Shown: one piece after another, positions 1 through 10,870 of the stretch
Layout: every line of letters begins with the position of its first letter
How positions within the stretch are numbered: position 1 is the stretch's first letter
NCBI GenBank assembly: GCA_946807835.1
Contig: OX327702.1
Location: 7,192,001 to 7,256,000 of the forward strand
DNA length: 64,000 bases
Reading direction: 5' to 3'
Source: Ailanthus altissimus
Lineage: Eukaryota > Streptophyta > Magnoliopsida > Sapindales > Simaroubaceae
The notes under the pieces: model-generated
Seen by the model: the letters and a program-made list of their open reading frames with translations, nothing else
Database searches by the model: none
What the model was told of the DNA's origin: nothing
Program-made: the position numbers and the translations under genes

Positions 1-1439
1 AACTGACATACGCTTCCTATATATAGATAGGGCTATATTCATAAGAGTTAGTTCATGGCTCCAGTCTTATAGGCTTGAGATGGTGAGAGTCGTAGGCAAT
101 ACATCGAAATTTATGAGAACCGAGTGAAAGTGCTTAGCTAGTGAGTATTAGGTGAGTCAGAGAATCCACTCCATTTATGAGAACAGAGTTAAATTATGTT
201 ACAGGTTTGCAATGCCGAGGGATTAGGACGGGTTTATCTTGTCCTACATCCAAATTTATGATAGCATATATTCTAAAATTTGTTCTTAAGCTAGTTATGT
301 TTTTTTCCCTCTTAAATATATACTCATAAAAGACTCAATTTTTAAATTTTCAATTGATATAATTAATTTCATAAATTATAAAACAAAAAAATGTATAACT
401 TTATTATTATTATTTTTTTACATACAAATAAAAGAATTTAAGCAACAAACTAAAATAAGTACTTCAAAACCATTGCACTAAAGTTAGATTGCAAAAGGCT
501 AATTGAAAAAGAAAAACTAGAATAAAAATAAGGAAAAAGAATATTTGGATCCCTAGTCTGAAGAAAGAGACATACAGACTCAATTATTTCAAAAATCGCA
601 TTTAGACCGTTGTTAGGTAATGATTTCCTTAACTTTAACGAAAAAAGGTAAAAGGGCCAAAGTTCAATTTTAACCATATTTTGATTGAAAAAAATTAAAA
701 TTCAATTAAATACTAGAAAAATGACTTTAACTTTTGACCTCATAAATTATTGTTTGGTTATACGCCCATTTTAGTCATTGAAAGTCTTTTGGACGCTTAT
801 GTTATGCCATCAACACAAGTACTTCAAAGAAGAAGTTTAATGATAGAGCCTATTGTTGCATTTTTCTTAGACATCTATATAGTTTAAAAAGTTACAAATT
901 CTATGATCTCACTCATAATTGTAATTTTGTCTCTCAAGATACCTAATTTCATGAAAATATTTTTCCTTCCATCCAAGAAACAAATTTAACCCTAAACAAG
1001 CCTATTTTCCCATGTTCAACTACTGAACTAGATAATAGCCTTAAACCAACCTCACAAACCTAAGAAAATCATGCAACACATCATAACGACAATGTTGATG
1101 TTCCTTCATCAAACTCATCTTTATCTTGTCCACTAATATGGTGGTCCACTCATGAGTTTCATCTACCATCTTATATATCTCCAAGATTACCATTGTGAGC
1201 TTGCCACACGTGATCTATCAACACCAAAGTCTTCTTCAATCATTGTGAGTGCATCTAACTCCTTACAAAAGGTTTTATCATGATAAATTTTCCTTTTCAC
1301 ATCATCTTTTTTAGCATCCATCTTTCTATCTAGGAACCGAGAACTCTTAAGCATACAATACTTGATGTGAATAGGAGAATAATTGTGGTAGAGGAAATTA
1401 AAGTTTTGAAAACTAGTCAAACTTAGAAGGTTACAAAAT
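1..1439. other. AT-rich DNA without recognised gene
   Basis: I see no supportable gene here. The short open frames have no domain that I recognise and their composition matches the AT-rich background. A phrase 'tttatgagaac' plus related flanks recurs near 110 and 173, suggesting old repeat DNA. It is probably the degraded upstream part of the Copia remnant that begins near 1440, or older repeat sequence. Confidence 0.5.
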
Positions 1440-2810
1440 TACCACTTGAAAAGAAATCTATTGGTTACATGTGGGTTTACAAGATCGTTCTATAATGCCA
1501 TCAAGCATTATAGAACATTATAAGGCTCACATTATAGTAAAGGGTATAATAAACAAGAAAAACTTGATTATCAAGAAACCTCTGCACTAATGGTTAAACT
1601 CACTATAGTACGCTGCTTATTGAGTATTTTTTTAATTAAGAATTGGCATCTTTATGAACTTAATATTAGGAATGCTTTCTTTTATAGTGATTTAGATGAA
1701 GAAGTATATATATAGCTCCCTTCAGGTTTTGAGCAGTCTAAGATAAATAATATTGTTTGTAAACTTCAAAATCCATCTATGGCCTTAAAGAAGCTAATCA
1801 TTAATTGTTTGCAAAGATTTATAAGAAGCTTTTGGTTACTAATTACCAACAATCAGAGGTTGATTACTCTTTATTCAATAAGACTACAAGTAACTCCATT
1901 ATTATCATCTTTATACATGTGGATGATATTATCATTGTAGAAGATTCAAAATTTAATGACCATTCTTTTGAATGGTTTTAAACTATGAGACCTTGGTGTC
2001 ATGAATTTGTTTTTTGGCATAGAAATCCTTCAAAGCATGGGATATATTTGAACCAATAAAAATATGATATCAAATTGCTTGAAGCATTCGTTCTTCTTGA
2101 TACATGCTCCTTTAAGACTTTTATAGAACAAAATCATAAGTTAAACAAGAGTGACAAAGAACTTCTTTTTGATCCTACCAGTTACAGGCAGTTAGTTGGT
2201 TGTCTCTATTATCCCACAACTATATGACTATATATTGCCTATTGTATTTCAAGTCCTTAGCCAATTTCTTGGACAATTTAGACAAATTAAATTATCTAGC
2301 AACAATACAAGTGTTCAGATATTTAAAAGGATACATGGTCAAAGTATTCTTCTTTCACCCTCTAGTCTCTCCAACTACATGCCTGTTGTAGTTGAGAAGT
2401 CTCTAATTCTCACCAATCCACTATATGATATTGTATTTTAATTGAGAATTCCCATTTTGTGAAAATCTAAGAAACAATCAACTATTTCTTGTTCTTCTAC
2501 TGAGGTAATTGGTTGCTTGTTAAAAACTTTTGGTACTAATCACTCCTAAGTGGTCAATCTTTTCTGTGACAACAAAGTCGCCTTATATATAGCTGCCAAC
2601 CCATATTTTCATGCACGTACCAAACACATCAAAATTTGATTGTCATTTAGTCCATGAAAAAATTCAAAATAGAATCATTCATACTGGATTTATTCAGTCA
2701 AAGTAACAATTAGTTGACATCTTTACAAAACTACTTGTTGTAAATCAATTCCATAATTTACTTGTCAAGATGGGCATTCAAAATCTTCACTTGCCATTCT
2801 GATAAGAGAG
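1440..2810 (+). pseudogene. Ty1/Copia pol remnant (reverse transcriptase and RNase H)
   Basis: This is the C-terminal half of a Copia polyprotein, read on the plus strand across several frames. The start matches the RT entry motif (KKSIGYMWVYKIVL, then a 'KAHIIVKGYNKQE'-type stretch). A leader phrase for the active site, 'FIHVDDIIIVED', is readable near 1911-1950 with the catalytic DD pair kept. Around 2175-2230 the 'YRQLVGCLYY' motif that follows RT is visible. From about 2490 the RNase H block appears (SSTEVIG, FCDNKVALYIAANP, HARTKHIKI), ending near 2800 with the usual Copia tail. Stops and frameshifts are numerous, so it cannot make a protein. gag, protease and integrase are absent, so this is a 5'-truncated copy. 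Confidence 0.88.
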
Positions 2811-3400
2811 TGTTAGAAATATTCTTCACTTTTCTAACAACATGATAGCTAATATATGCTAACTACTATCCACCAGCCAATATCATTGACTCTTTTTTGT
2901 ATTTACTTTCAATTAGTGTTCTAATTTAGAATAATTTTGACTTATTAATCTATTCTTTGTTGTCCTTTTTTCTTTTCATTAAATAGCTAAATGTCACTAA
3001 ATTTTGTAAATTGTCAACCCTAATGGTAACCAAGGAGTCAATGAGCTAAATTTTTTCTCTAAGAAAGCTTGACTTGGATGTCAAGGATGTAATAAAAAGC
3101 CAAAACAATGAGTGGCTTCTGTTTCTACAAATATGGCATCTAATAAGGATCTTTCAACCAAAGAAGAAGCGAGACCGTGTTGGAGGTTTTTCTAGTGTAG
3201 GAACTTTAATGCATAAGTTAGCAAGAGGCTGGAAAAGAGAAAAAAAAAGGGCAAAAGAAAGTAAAAAAAATGAATGAGTGGAGTATTCTATGTATACATA
3301 TATTTATACGATATTTTTCTATGAGAATACTTATTCTTCTATTCTCAATTTTTTTTTTTTTTGTATCTCTGTAGTGTTAATTTCTTTCTCTATTTATAGG
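2801..3400 (+). mobile_element. Probable 3' LTR start of the Copia remnant, with polypurine tract
   Basis: Directly after the RNase H tail comes a purine run (gataagagag, 2801-2810) followed by TGTTAGAAATATTC at 2811, the usual arrangement of a Copia polypurine tract and LTR start. A TA-rich block near 3291-3315 could hold a TATA box. The LTR end is not identifiable, so the end given is only approximate. A 67-codon open frame at 3074-3277 lies inside and resembles no protein I know. Confidence 0.55.
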
Positions 3401-4506
3401 GTGAGGATATGGCTTCAACTCGTAGCGTTTTTGAATTTCTTTTAATGTGGATGTCTTTATGGACTTTCTATTTTAGGATTCTACGATTAAAGTTTTTCTG
3501 AAATTGCACTTGACCTTGCTTGTTTTAATAGATTTTGTATCATGTTTTAAGAATATCCCTATTTCTTAAAGATTTTTCGTTGATTATCTTGACTTTATTT
3601 GTTGCTCTCTACATTTTTGGTAAGTTCAATCATTTTGAAGGACCACTTTAACTATTTAAGGTAGTCATTTTTTAGATGTTCCTTTACTTGACATGGGCAG
3701 GGTCTATTGCTTCTCGTTTAAGGCTTAGTTGAACATGATAATTGGCTAGTGTTCAACTATTATTTTATTTAGCTCTGTGGGTCGTGAGTCTGATCAAGCA
3801 AGGTAGTAGAGATTCGACCATTGCTTTGACCAGCTCAAAGAGATTGTAGTTCTCCTTTAGAAGTTTGACTGAACATGATAGTCAGATTTTTGTTCGTTGT
3901 TCCGATCAGATCGAAGGGTATGAACTTGTCTTTTATCCTTTATGCATTTAACCGAACATAGTAGCTAGATTTCAACCATTATTTTTACCAGCTCGAAGAA
4001 AGTACCCTTAGTTCGAAGATGTTTTATGAGCCAACACTTTTCTTTTAAGTCTTATGTATTTGAGATCTACTTTAGGTTGTTTTAGTATAAGACCTTATTT
4101 GTCAAAATCCAGGGAAAACATATATTAATTTGTATCCTTTCTATTATGTAATAAGTGAATATCAGTATTTATTTTTATATTCCAAAATTTGTCGAAGGAG
4201 CTAAGAAGCAGTGGGTATTTAGAATCTCAAATGCCTTTGAAGAAGTTGTATTATGCTATACACATGATCGATATTGTTTTTCCTTAGGTTAATTGGTAAA
4301 TTAATTGACCAAACCGGTCAGCTGGCGAAGTTATTGGCTATTAAAAAACATTATTTAGTTTTAAACTTTCATAAGCCTACTATTTCCATTATCAGTAAGT
4401 TGTCTTATAGTGATGAGTTAAACACTTGTGTATAATAAGTGCTGATATCTTGTAAGAGTGAGCAAGCCTTTTATGCGAGAGTTTAACGTGAGTTGATTGT
4501 ACTTGT
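3401..4506. other. Unassigned repeat DNA with degenerate tandem units
   Basis: No gene is visible. Between about 3729 and 4020 a phrase of the type 'TTGAACATGATAGTTGG...CAACCATT...ACCAGCTCGAAG' recurs at roughly 3729, 3866 and 3946, with a related half-unit at 3791. This suggests an old tandem repeat with a unit of about 70-80 bp and heavy divergence. The rest is AT-rich and unassigned. Confidence 0.4.
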
Positions 4507-4507
4507 A

Positions 4508-5722
4508 TTTTCTTTTTTCTATTTTTTGAAAGGAATAATTCATAAATATAGCTCAGAAGGAAGAAGAATCCTCGAATACAAAGAGTTTAATTTTGGGAGG
4601 CATTTTTCCAAACCAAATAGTTTCAGAATCTAAGTTGAGAGCAAGATATGCCAATTAATGTGCAACTTGATTGGATGAGTGATAGGCATGGCTAAAAGAA
4701 CAACAAAAGAATGCAAAAGAAATTGAAGTGATGTCTTGAAGGACCAAGCCTAGTTCCGAGGCGGAAAGAGTGATTGTTGATTTCTTGAATAATGCCTACA
4801 GCGTCAGAAACCATTTTAAGTGCTGAGATACCCAACATTCGAGCTAGACAAAGACTGCGTAGCAAGGCCAAAGCTTCAAGAATATCCATAAAAGGCTATG
4901 TATAAACAAAAAGAGATGAGGAAGCCAAGATAACCCTAAAATGGTCACGTAGCACCACACCTAGCTCGACTTTGAAGTGCTTCGAAGATAGGCCTACATC
5001 AGTATTTAGCATAATGGAGCCCAGCCTAAGGGCTTGCCATAATCTGTTTTATGACATCAAGGTGCCAGTAGTAAAAGCATGGATAGTCATTGATTCATTC
5101 CTGTAGCATTTCGCCCAACTCAGCACATCCGACATCATAAACACTTTGTGTTCCGAACTAAATTGGATTCTAATAAACCAAAGTCTCTAAAAAAGTATTA
5201 ACAAAGTCTCAAATTCTTCAGTAGGTAAGCACGCTACACAATCAATCAAATAATCCAACATGGGTGCATTATGAGAAATACCAAAGCCATGCATGAAAGA
5301 GCAAGATTGGCACACTTTCTTTAGAGCATCACAAAGCCATAGTGAGTGAATGGAATTTTCAGCTCCTTTAGCACAACGGCTACAGGAGTCATCAACAGGT
5401 ACATGATGTCTCTTAAGGTTAGAAAAAGTAAGGATCCAACCATTGGACAATCTCCAAACAAAGTGTTTGATCTTCAGGGGAAAGTGTAAACTCCACAGAT
5501 TCTTCCACTTGTTAAGGGGAAAAGCATTGCCATTAGATGATGATGCATGATTAGGAGCAAGAGAGAGCTAATAACCACTCTTAATAGAAAATTGACCATG
5601 TTTGTCGAAGTGTCACATAACTAAGTCGCAAAGGTGGCACCAAGAAGGTGAACGTGGAATGCTTAAGATAAGTTTGCATTCATCTTCCGAGAAAGAGTTT
5701 TGTATAAGCTCTTGGTTCCAGG
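4508..5722 (-). pseudogene. L1-type LINE ORF2, 3' part: zinc-binding region and RNase H
   Basis: Read on the minus strand, this is the C-terminal third of a plant L1-type ORF2. The zf-RVT region shows a WKNLWSLHFPLKIKHFVWR-type stretch and then LKRHHVPVDDSCSRC (5400-5360) with a downstream H..LW.C. The plant LINE RNase H follows, with EALALLRSLCLARMLG and a VSDAVGIIQEIN core (about 4890-4780), then an 'SNQVAH.LA..AL' tail near 4650. A degenerate A-rich tail (minus strand, about 4535-4508) marks the 3' end. Several stops break it. Its 5' continuation lies beyond the solo LTR, at 7684-7810. Confidence 0.88.
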
Positions 5723-7240
5723 TGTTGTGTGATTTCTATAATGCAAACTAATGCAAGTATACATTATCGCAACAAGTAATAAAGTGATGAGTGAGTATTG
5801 TTCCCACAAGGATTATGTCCTAAATTAATTCTAAGTATTATGATGTTAACAACCTAACTTTATTTAGGCTAATCAAAAGGGTATGATGAATTATTGAACT
5901 AAAACTGCTTAAAACTAAATAAACCGATAAATTAAAGATATGTTATATCTATGGCAATGGGGTTTTAGGGACTTGATTTTTCTCTATTGTTCCTATGGTC
6001 TTTGTTATTAGTGATCAGCAACCAATTTTATGCATTCATTAATCCAAGGTGTATGATTAATCTCATTGCCTCTTCTGAGCGCTAAATGAGACACTATACA
6101 TATACAACTAAGTTGATATTCCTATCTAACCCGTTATACATACACGCATTAAGGTACCCTTAAGCAACTACCATAAGTTCATTAGTCTCCCAACTCAACA
6201 AATTCAAAGCTATGCTTTTTACAACCAACATATGGATTAAACTTTTTCAAGTACATAACCCAAATATTTAAATCATCCAATACATTTTCCAATGCAATTA
6301 AAAGCATTAAGTACATAAAAAGCATAAACGAATAACATAAGAAAGTCATTAATCATATAGCAACTTCAACACATATTGTTCAATAAAGTTCTATTAAGGC
6401 CTAGAACATACAATCTACAACAAAATGATAATCTTGCGATATGGTGAATTCTATACAAATGGGATCCTAAAGTATTGATTTCATTCTATTCTTCCTATGT
6501 TCTTCCTATTTAGCAAATTCATTCAATTCATCAATCAAAGGCTTAAGACTAATCTCATTTCCTCTTTTGAGTGTCAAATAAGATACTATGCATACATATT
6601 CAAGTTGATATGTCTATCTAACTTATTTATATAGACATGCATTAGCAACCCTTAAATTGATTACCAAAGGATTAATTTCTTACCTCTCCAGAGCGTCAAA
6701 TGAAATTCTAGACATAATGGCACACCTAAAGTGTTTGCGCCTATCACACATTTTATCAAACACTTTAAAAAAAAGAGCACCACATGTAACCCTAGGCATA
6801 ATGGTACACCCCAAAAAGTATACGCTTGTTACATATTTTATCAAACATTTGGAGTGTACCTCATGCAAATCCTAAGGAAAACCATAATGATTACCTAAGT
6901 GTTATTGGCCTTCCAACTCAATAACAACCTAAGGCTATGTGTCTCCCAAATCCTAAAAATGAGTCAATCTCTTTCAAGCATCAATCCATAATTTTACAAC
7001 AACTAATTCATTTTCCAATCAATTGGAAGCATTAAGCATAAAGAAACTAAATGAATTACACGAATCTATACTAAATCATCTAAACATAATATAAATAAAA
7101 CTACATCAAGCCTTAGAATCAAGTTTAATCATATAAAAATCCAACCATAAGTAAAATTATCCAACCATCTATAGATACAACTCATTTAAACAATTTCGTG
7201 CCCCTTGCTGCCTAAAAACACTTTGGCTCAATAATGGATG

Positions 7241-7258
7241 TTTATATAGGTTTAGGGT
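7241..7258 (-). promoter_or_regulatory. TATA box of the solo LTR
   Basis: On the minus strand the sequence reads AACCTATATAAACATCC, a good plant TATA context. It lies downstream (minus sense) of the palindrome array at 7303-7433. The position inside the LTR fits a U3/R boundary. Confidence 0.6.
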
Positions 7259-7302
7259 TTCAAAAAAAGGAAAAAAATGCCTTTAAAGAGTGCTCAGAAT
7301 TT

Positions 7303-7433
7303 AATGTCGCAGCATTCAGATTCAATACCGCGACATTAAGATCAATGCCGCGGCATGGAGTTTCTGGAATTGGCGCCCCGGCCGATGTCCCTGTGCCGAA
7401 TACCCTGGTGCTCAAATTGAATGCCCCGGTATT
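7303..7433. repeat. Array of 14-bp palindromes upstream of the LTR TATA box
   Basis: Five 14-mers of the form AAYRYYGCRRYRTT (some imperfect) are readable: AATGTCGCAGCATT (7303), AATACCGCGACATT (7324), AATGCCGCGGCATG (7344), AATACCCTGGTGCT (7399) and AATGCCCCGGTATT (7420). Starts are 20-21 bp apart within each cluster. This GC-rich island stands out from AT-rich surroundings and lies upstream of the TATA box in LTR sense. Confidence 0.75.
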
Positions 7434-7683
7434 GCACTGTTCATGCACTATAGAAATTGCACAGTTTACTCGTATTGTTCACGTTTTGAGCATTTTAGTC
7501 CCTTCTCAGATTCTTATCTCAAATAGCTTCATTTGCATCTAGTTTTCTGTATTTTTGCTCTGATAGTGTTTAAATCTATAAAACAACATTAATATGCATA
7601 AATAGCCAAAGTATTAGGATAAATTGAACAAACATCAAGTTAAGAGGATAAAATAGTTTATATAATTACGTCCTATCACCAGA

Positions 7684-7810
7684 AACCTGATGGACGAAGT
7701 AGATCAACCACCAAGGAGTGCTCGGGCAGTATATGAGGGAATAAAGGTTTGAAGAACAGGGGGCAAGGGAGCCATTGATCATAGTATATCGAGACAGATG
7801 ATACGTCGTT
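7684..7810 (-). pseudogene. LINE ORF2 linker fragment between RT and the zinc-binding region
   Basis: On the minus strand this short block encodes the plant LINE linker that normally follows the RT domain: an SSVSIYYDQWLP core (about 7801-7766) and then a VVDLLRPSGFWNQE run that enters the 4508-5722 fragment across the solo LTR. Its upstream side stops abruptly at about 7810, where plus-strand RT sequence begins. That is one breakpoint of the proposed inversion. Confidence 0.78.
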
Positions 7811-9797
7811 TGACTTTGCTCAATAGAGTTTGTGGAAATTTACAACATATTGGGACTTGGCTTAAAAAGTGGATTCTGACTTATTTTTGGAGATTGAATT
7901 GTGAGATAAAGAAGAAAAAGCATCTCTTAGGGGTTTTAAATCAACGGGTAGATATACAAGCTTGGCGGGAGATTAATAAAATCCAAAAATCTCTGGATGC
8001 CTTGTTATATAAAAAGAAAAGACATATTAAACACAACGATCGATGGTTTTGTGGCTCAAGGTTGGAGATAGAAATTCATGATTCTTCCACTTTAGATCCT
8101 TTGGCCGTAAAAGGAAAAACTATATCTCCAAAATTTTGGAGAGTGATAGAACTTGACATACACACTTAGATCAGATTGCACGAACTTTTGATAAGTACTT
8201 TTCGGACATCTTTACTTATTCTAGGCCTTCTATGTCAGTGATTGATGCTGTTGTTTCTTGTGTGGAGCTATGTCTCTCTGAGCATTACCATCAGTGGTTA
8301 GACTTCTCTTTTTATGTTGAGAAAATCTACATTGTTGTTCATCATATGTACTCTACAAAAGCTTATGGGAAAGATGGTATATCTGCCTTGTTTTATAAAA
8401 CATTTTGGGACATTGTTGGCCTATGCATCTGCAGCGTGTGTTTGGGGTTCCTTAATAATGGCTATGATATTGGAAAGGCTAATGAAGCCCTCATCACTCT
8501 AATCCGCAAAATCATTGAGCCCAAGCTTTGTTCAGACTTTCATCCCATTAGTCTTTATAATATATTGTACAAGATCATTGCGAAAGTACTGACTAACAGA
8601 TTGGGATGTGTTATGACTGAGGTGATTTCAAATTCTCAAAATGCCTTTATTCTAAGTAGGCTAATCATTGATAATGTAATAATTATTTTCGAATGTCTCT
8701 ATGCTATTAAAAGAAATAAATTCTTTGGTGGAAATTATTTGGCCTTGAAATTGGATATGTCGAAGGCCTATGACCGTGTTGAGTGACCTTTTCTAATGGC
8801 TATGATGTATAGGTTGGGCTTCTCTAAAAGTTGGTATGTAAAGATCTATCTTCGGTATCCTACTTTTTTTATTATTAATGACTTGGCACGGGCCAATATA
8901 TCTCCTTCTCGAGATCTTCATTAAGGTGATCCTTTATCCCCATACCTATTTCTTTTTTTGTTAAAGGTCTCTCTGCCCTCCTCAATTCAGCTGAGCAACG
9001 GGGTGATTTACATAGCTTGAAATGTGGCAGATCGGGCCCAATTATTTCCCACTTATTCTTTATTGATGGTAGCCTAATTATCACTAGGGCATCATTGAAT
9101 GATTGCAATTCGGTACTAGAGATTTTGCGGTCTTATGAGGTTGCTTTTGGCCAACTAATCAACTACCAAAACTTGGCCATATGTTTTGATAAATGTATTT
9201 CGAGGGTGCACTACTCATCTATCTCATCATCTTGGTGTTACCTAGATCCTACACCAGAGTAAATATTTGGGTCTCCCATGTGTCTCTAGTAAGAATAAAT
9301 AAAATCTTTTTACTGCCATTAAAAAAAGAGTGTGGAATAAATTAAGGGGATGGAAGAGGCATCTTTTCTCTGTTGGTAGTCAAGAGGTTCTTACTAAAGC
9401 TGTGATCTAGCTAATTCCAACTTACGTTATGAATCTGTTCAAGCTACCTAAGAGTCTTATTAAGGAAATCCACAAACTTTATGCTAGATTCTTTTGGGGT
9501 GGTGATGAGAACAAGAGGAAAGTTCACTGGTGTTCCTAAAAAATGTTAATGTCACCACAAAAAGGATGGTAGCCTTGGGTTTAAAGATTTGCACTCCTTC
9601 ATCAAGCCATTTTGGCTAAATAGGGTTAGCGTGTGATTGCTCACCCAAACTCCCTAGTGGCAAGGACACTTCAAAGTATCTACTTTCCCAACTCTTCACT
9701 ATTACAGGCACATTCTAAACACTCTAATTATGCAATTTGAAAAAGCATTTTTTTGGGTCGCAACCTGCTTGTTAAGGGGATTCATTGGCTTGGACCA
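7811..9797 (+). pseudogene. LINE ORF2 reverse-transcriptase segment, inverted relative to the rest
   Basis: The plus strand encodes the LINE RT: an endonuclease-RT linker (LTLLNRVCGNLQHIGTWLKKW), then GKDGISALFYK, NGYDIGKANEALITLI, HPISLYNILYKIIAKVLTNRL, SQNAFILSRLIIDN and LALKLDMSKAYDRVEW-type motifs (8360-8790). A GDPLSPYLF motif is near 8930. The active-site box that should read FADD reads FIDG (about 9060), so it is dead. It continues through YVMNLFKLPKSLIKEI and FFWGG to LLVKGIHW near 9790. Order and missing parts complement the minus-strand pieces on both sides exactly. Confidence 0.88.
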
Positions 9798-10520
9798 ACC
9801 CTTTGAGATCAGTTATCTGCACTCCTCATCATCAACCCAAGCCTCCTTGAAATAGAACCTACTACTAGGAAATTGAGATGAAGTTTTACTAGTTGTCGTT
9901 CCGTAATCCCAACAAACTAATAGTAGGGGGCAGTGATCAGAGTCCTAAAAATCCAAATGTTGTACAAAGGCTTTAGAGAAAAGGGTATGCCAAGAAAATG
10001 AGTAGAACATACGATCAAGTCTTCTTGTATAAAATAATTGGAGTTGTGTCTATTACACTAGGTGAAAGGGGGGCCTTTGTAATGGATCCCTATTAAGTTA
10101 CAGTCATCAACAGCATTTTTGAAATTTTGCATAAGAAATAAAGATCGAGGCAGCCCGCCATCTTTTTTTAAGCTTCTAAGAATCTCGTTAAAGTCCCCAC
10201 TGCATAGCCAAGTGAGAGAAGAAAGCAAACATAGACGCCTTAAAAGTGTTCAAGAATGGACACGCTGAGGTGTATCAAGATGGCCGTAAAAACCAGTAAA
10301 ATGCCATTTGCTTGCTTAATCTATAACTACAACATCAACATGGAAATGAGAGTAAGATGGAAGAGAAATATTTACCTTATTCGTTCATAGTAACGCCAAG
10401 CAGCCACTGCGTCCAATTCTTTCAACAACAAATAATTATTTCATGTTATTAGAGAAAAAAACAATTATAAGCCCTCCATTAATTTCCTCATAGCAGGATC
10501 TTTCTGATAAGAGAGAATTA
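9798..10520 (-). pseudogene. LINE ORF2 endonuclease (APE-type) domain, 5' truncated
   Basis: Read on the minus strand: FVVERIGRSGCLALL, a 'NISLPSYSHFHVDVVV' stretch, WHFTGFYGHLDTPQRVHSW, TWLCSGDFNEIL (10200-10165), KKDGGLP-like, then the FW.SDHCP-type end and RFYFKEAWVDDEECR (about 9860-9815). This is the APE-type endonuclease of plant L1 ORF2 and its exit linker. The N-terminal SWNCRG block is missing, so the element seems truncated near 10500. Stops are present. The frame ends at about 9798, next to the inverted RT. Confidence 0.85.
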
Positions 10521-10870
10521 ATCAGCAGTCAGCTAAAGTTATCTTTTGGACACTAATTAAACAAACCAAAAATAGTAATATTAATCGGCTTTCTTACTCT
10601 TTTTTTTATACTGCAAAGCATATTTCAGGCCTTGTGAATAATGTAACTTGAACATGCTTTTAAAAAATTATTACTCACTTTTACCTATTTTTCTTTTACA
10701 TTGAGCAATTTATATGTTAATAGAAAGATTTAAAAAAAAATAGTGCAACCGAAACCAGAGTAGTGGAAATGATGAACTCCAAGAATAAAGCATGCAATCA
10801 GTACTTGACAATTAAATTAGCTGAAATGTCAGCGTTGTTCTTGGTGTTGGTTTCTTTATTTTTTATTTTT
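10521..10870. other. AT-rich spacer
   Basis: No gene or repeat is recognised. It lies between the 5'-truncated LINE and the 3'-truncated SDR pseudogene. Confidence 0.5.

Larger units (their letters stand above)
5718..7683 (-). mobile_element. Solo LTR (1.96 kb) inside the LINE, with near-perfect 5-bp target duplication
   Basis: The element proper is 5723-7678. It begins TGTTGTGTGATTTC and ends CCTATCA on the plus strand, so it has TG...CA ends. The flanks are ccagg (5718-5722) and ccaga (7679-7683), a 5-bp duplication with one mismatch. If the LTR and one flank copy are ignored, the minus-strand LINE frame continues smoothly across the site (W-N-Q-E-L context). It has a family resemblance to the solo LTR at 31927-33316: similar left ends and a shared 'gcaagtataca(c/t)tatcg' block. 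Sense appears to be minus: a TATA-like CCTATATAAAC is at about 7241-7258. Internal degenerate duplications occur (around 6056, 6547 and 6669; and an 84-bp unit at 6713 and 6797). Confidence 0.85.

Noticed and set aside
7234..7542. 102-codon plus-strand frame
   Set aside because: It lies antisense across the TATA box and palindrome array of the solo LTR and encodes nothing recognisable.
4508..10520. Two or three independent LINE insertions in opposite orientations
   Set aside because: The parts are complementary without overlap and the borders fall at matching points of the ORF, so one element with an inversion is simpler; family-level alignment would settle it.
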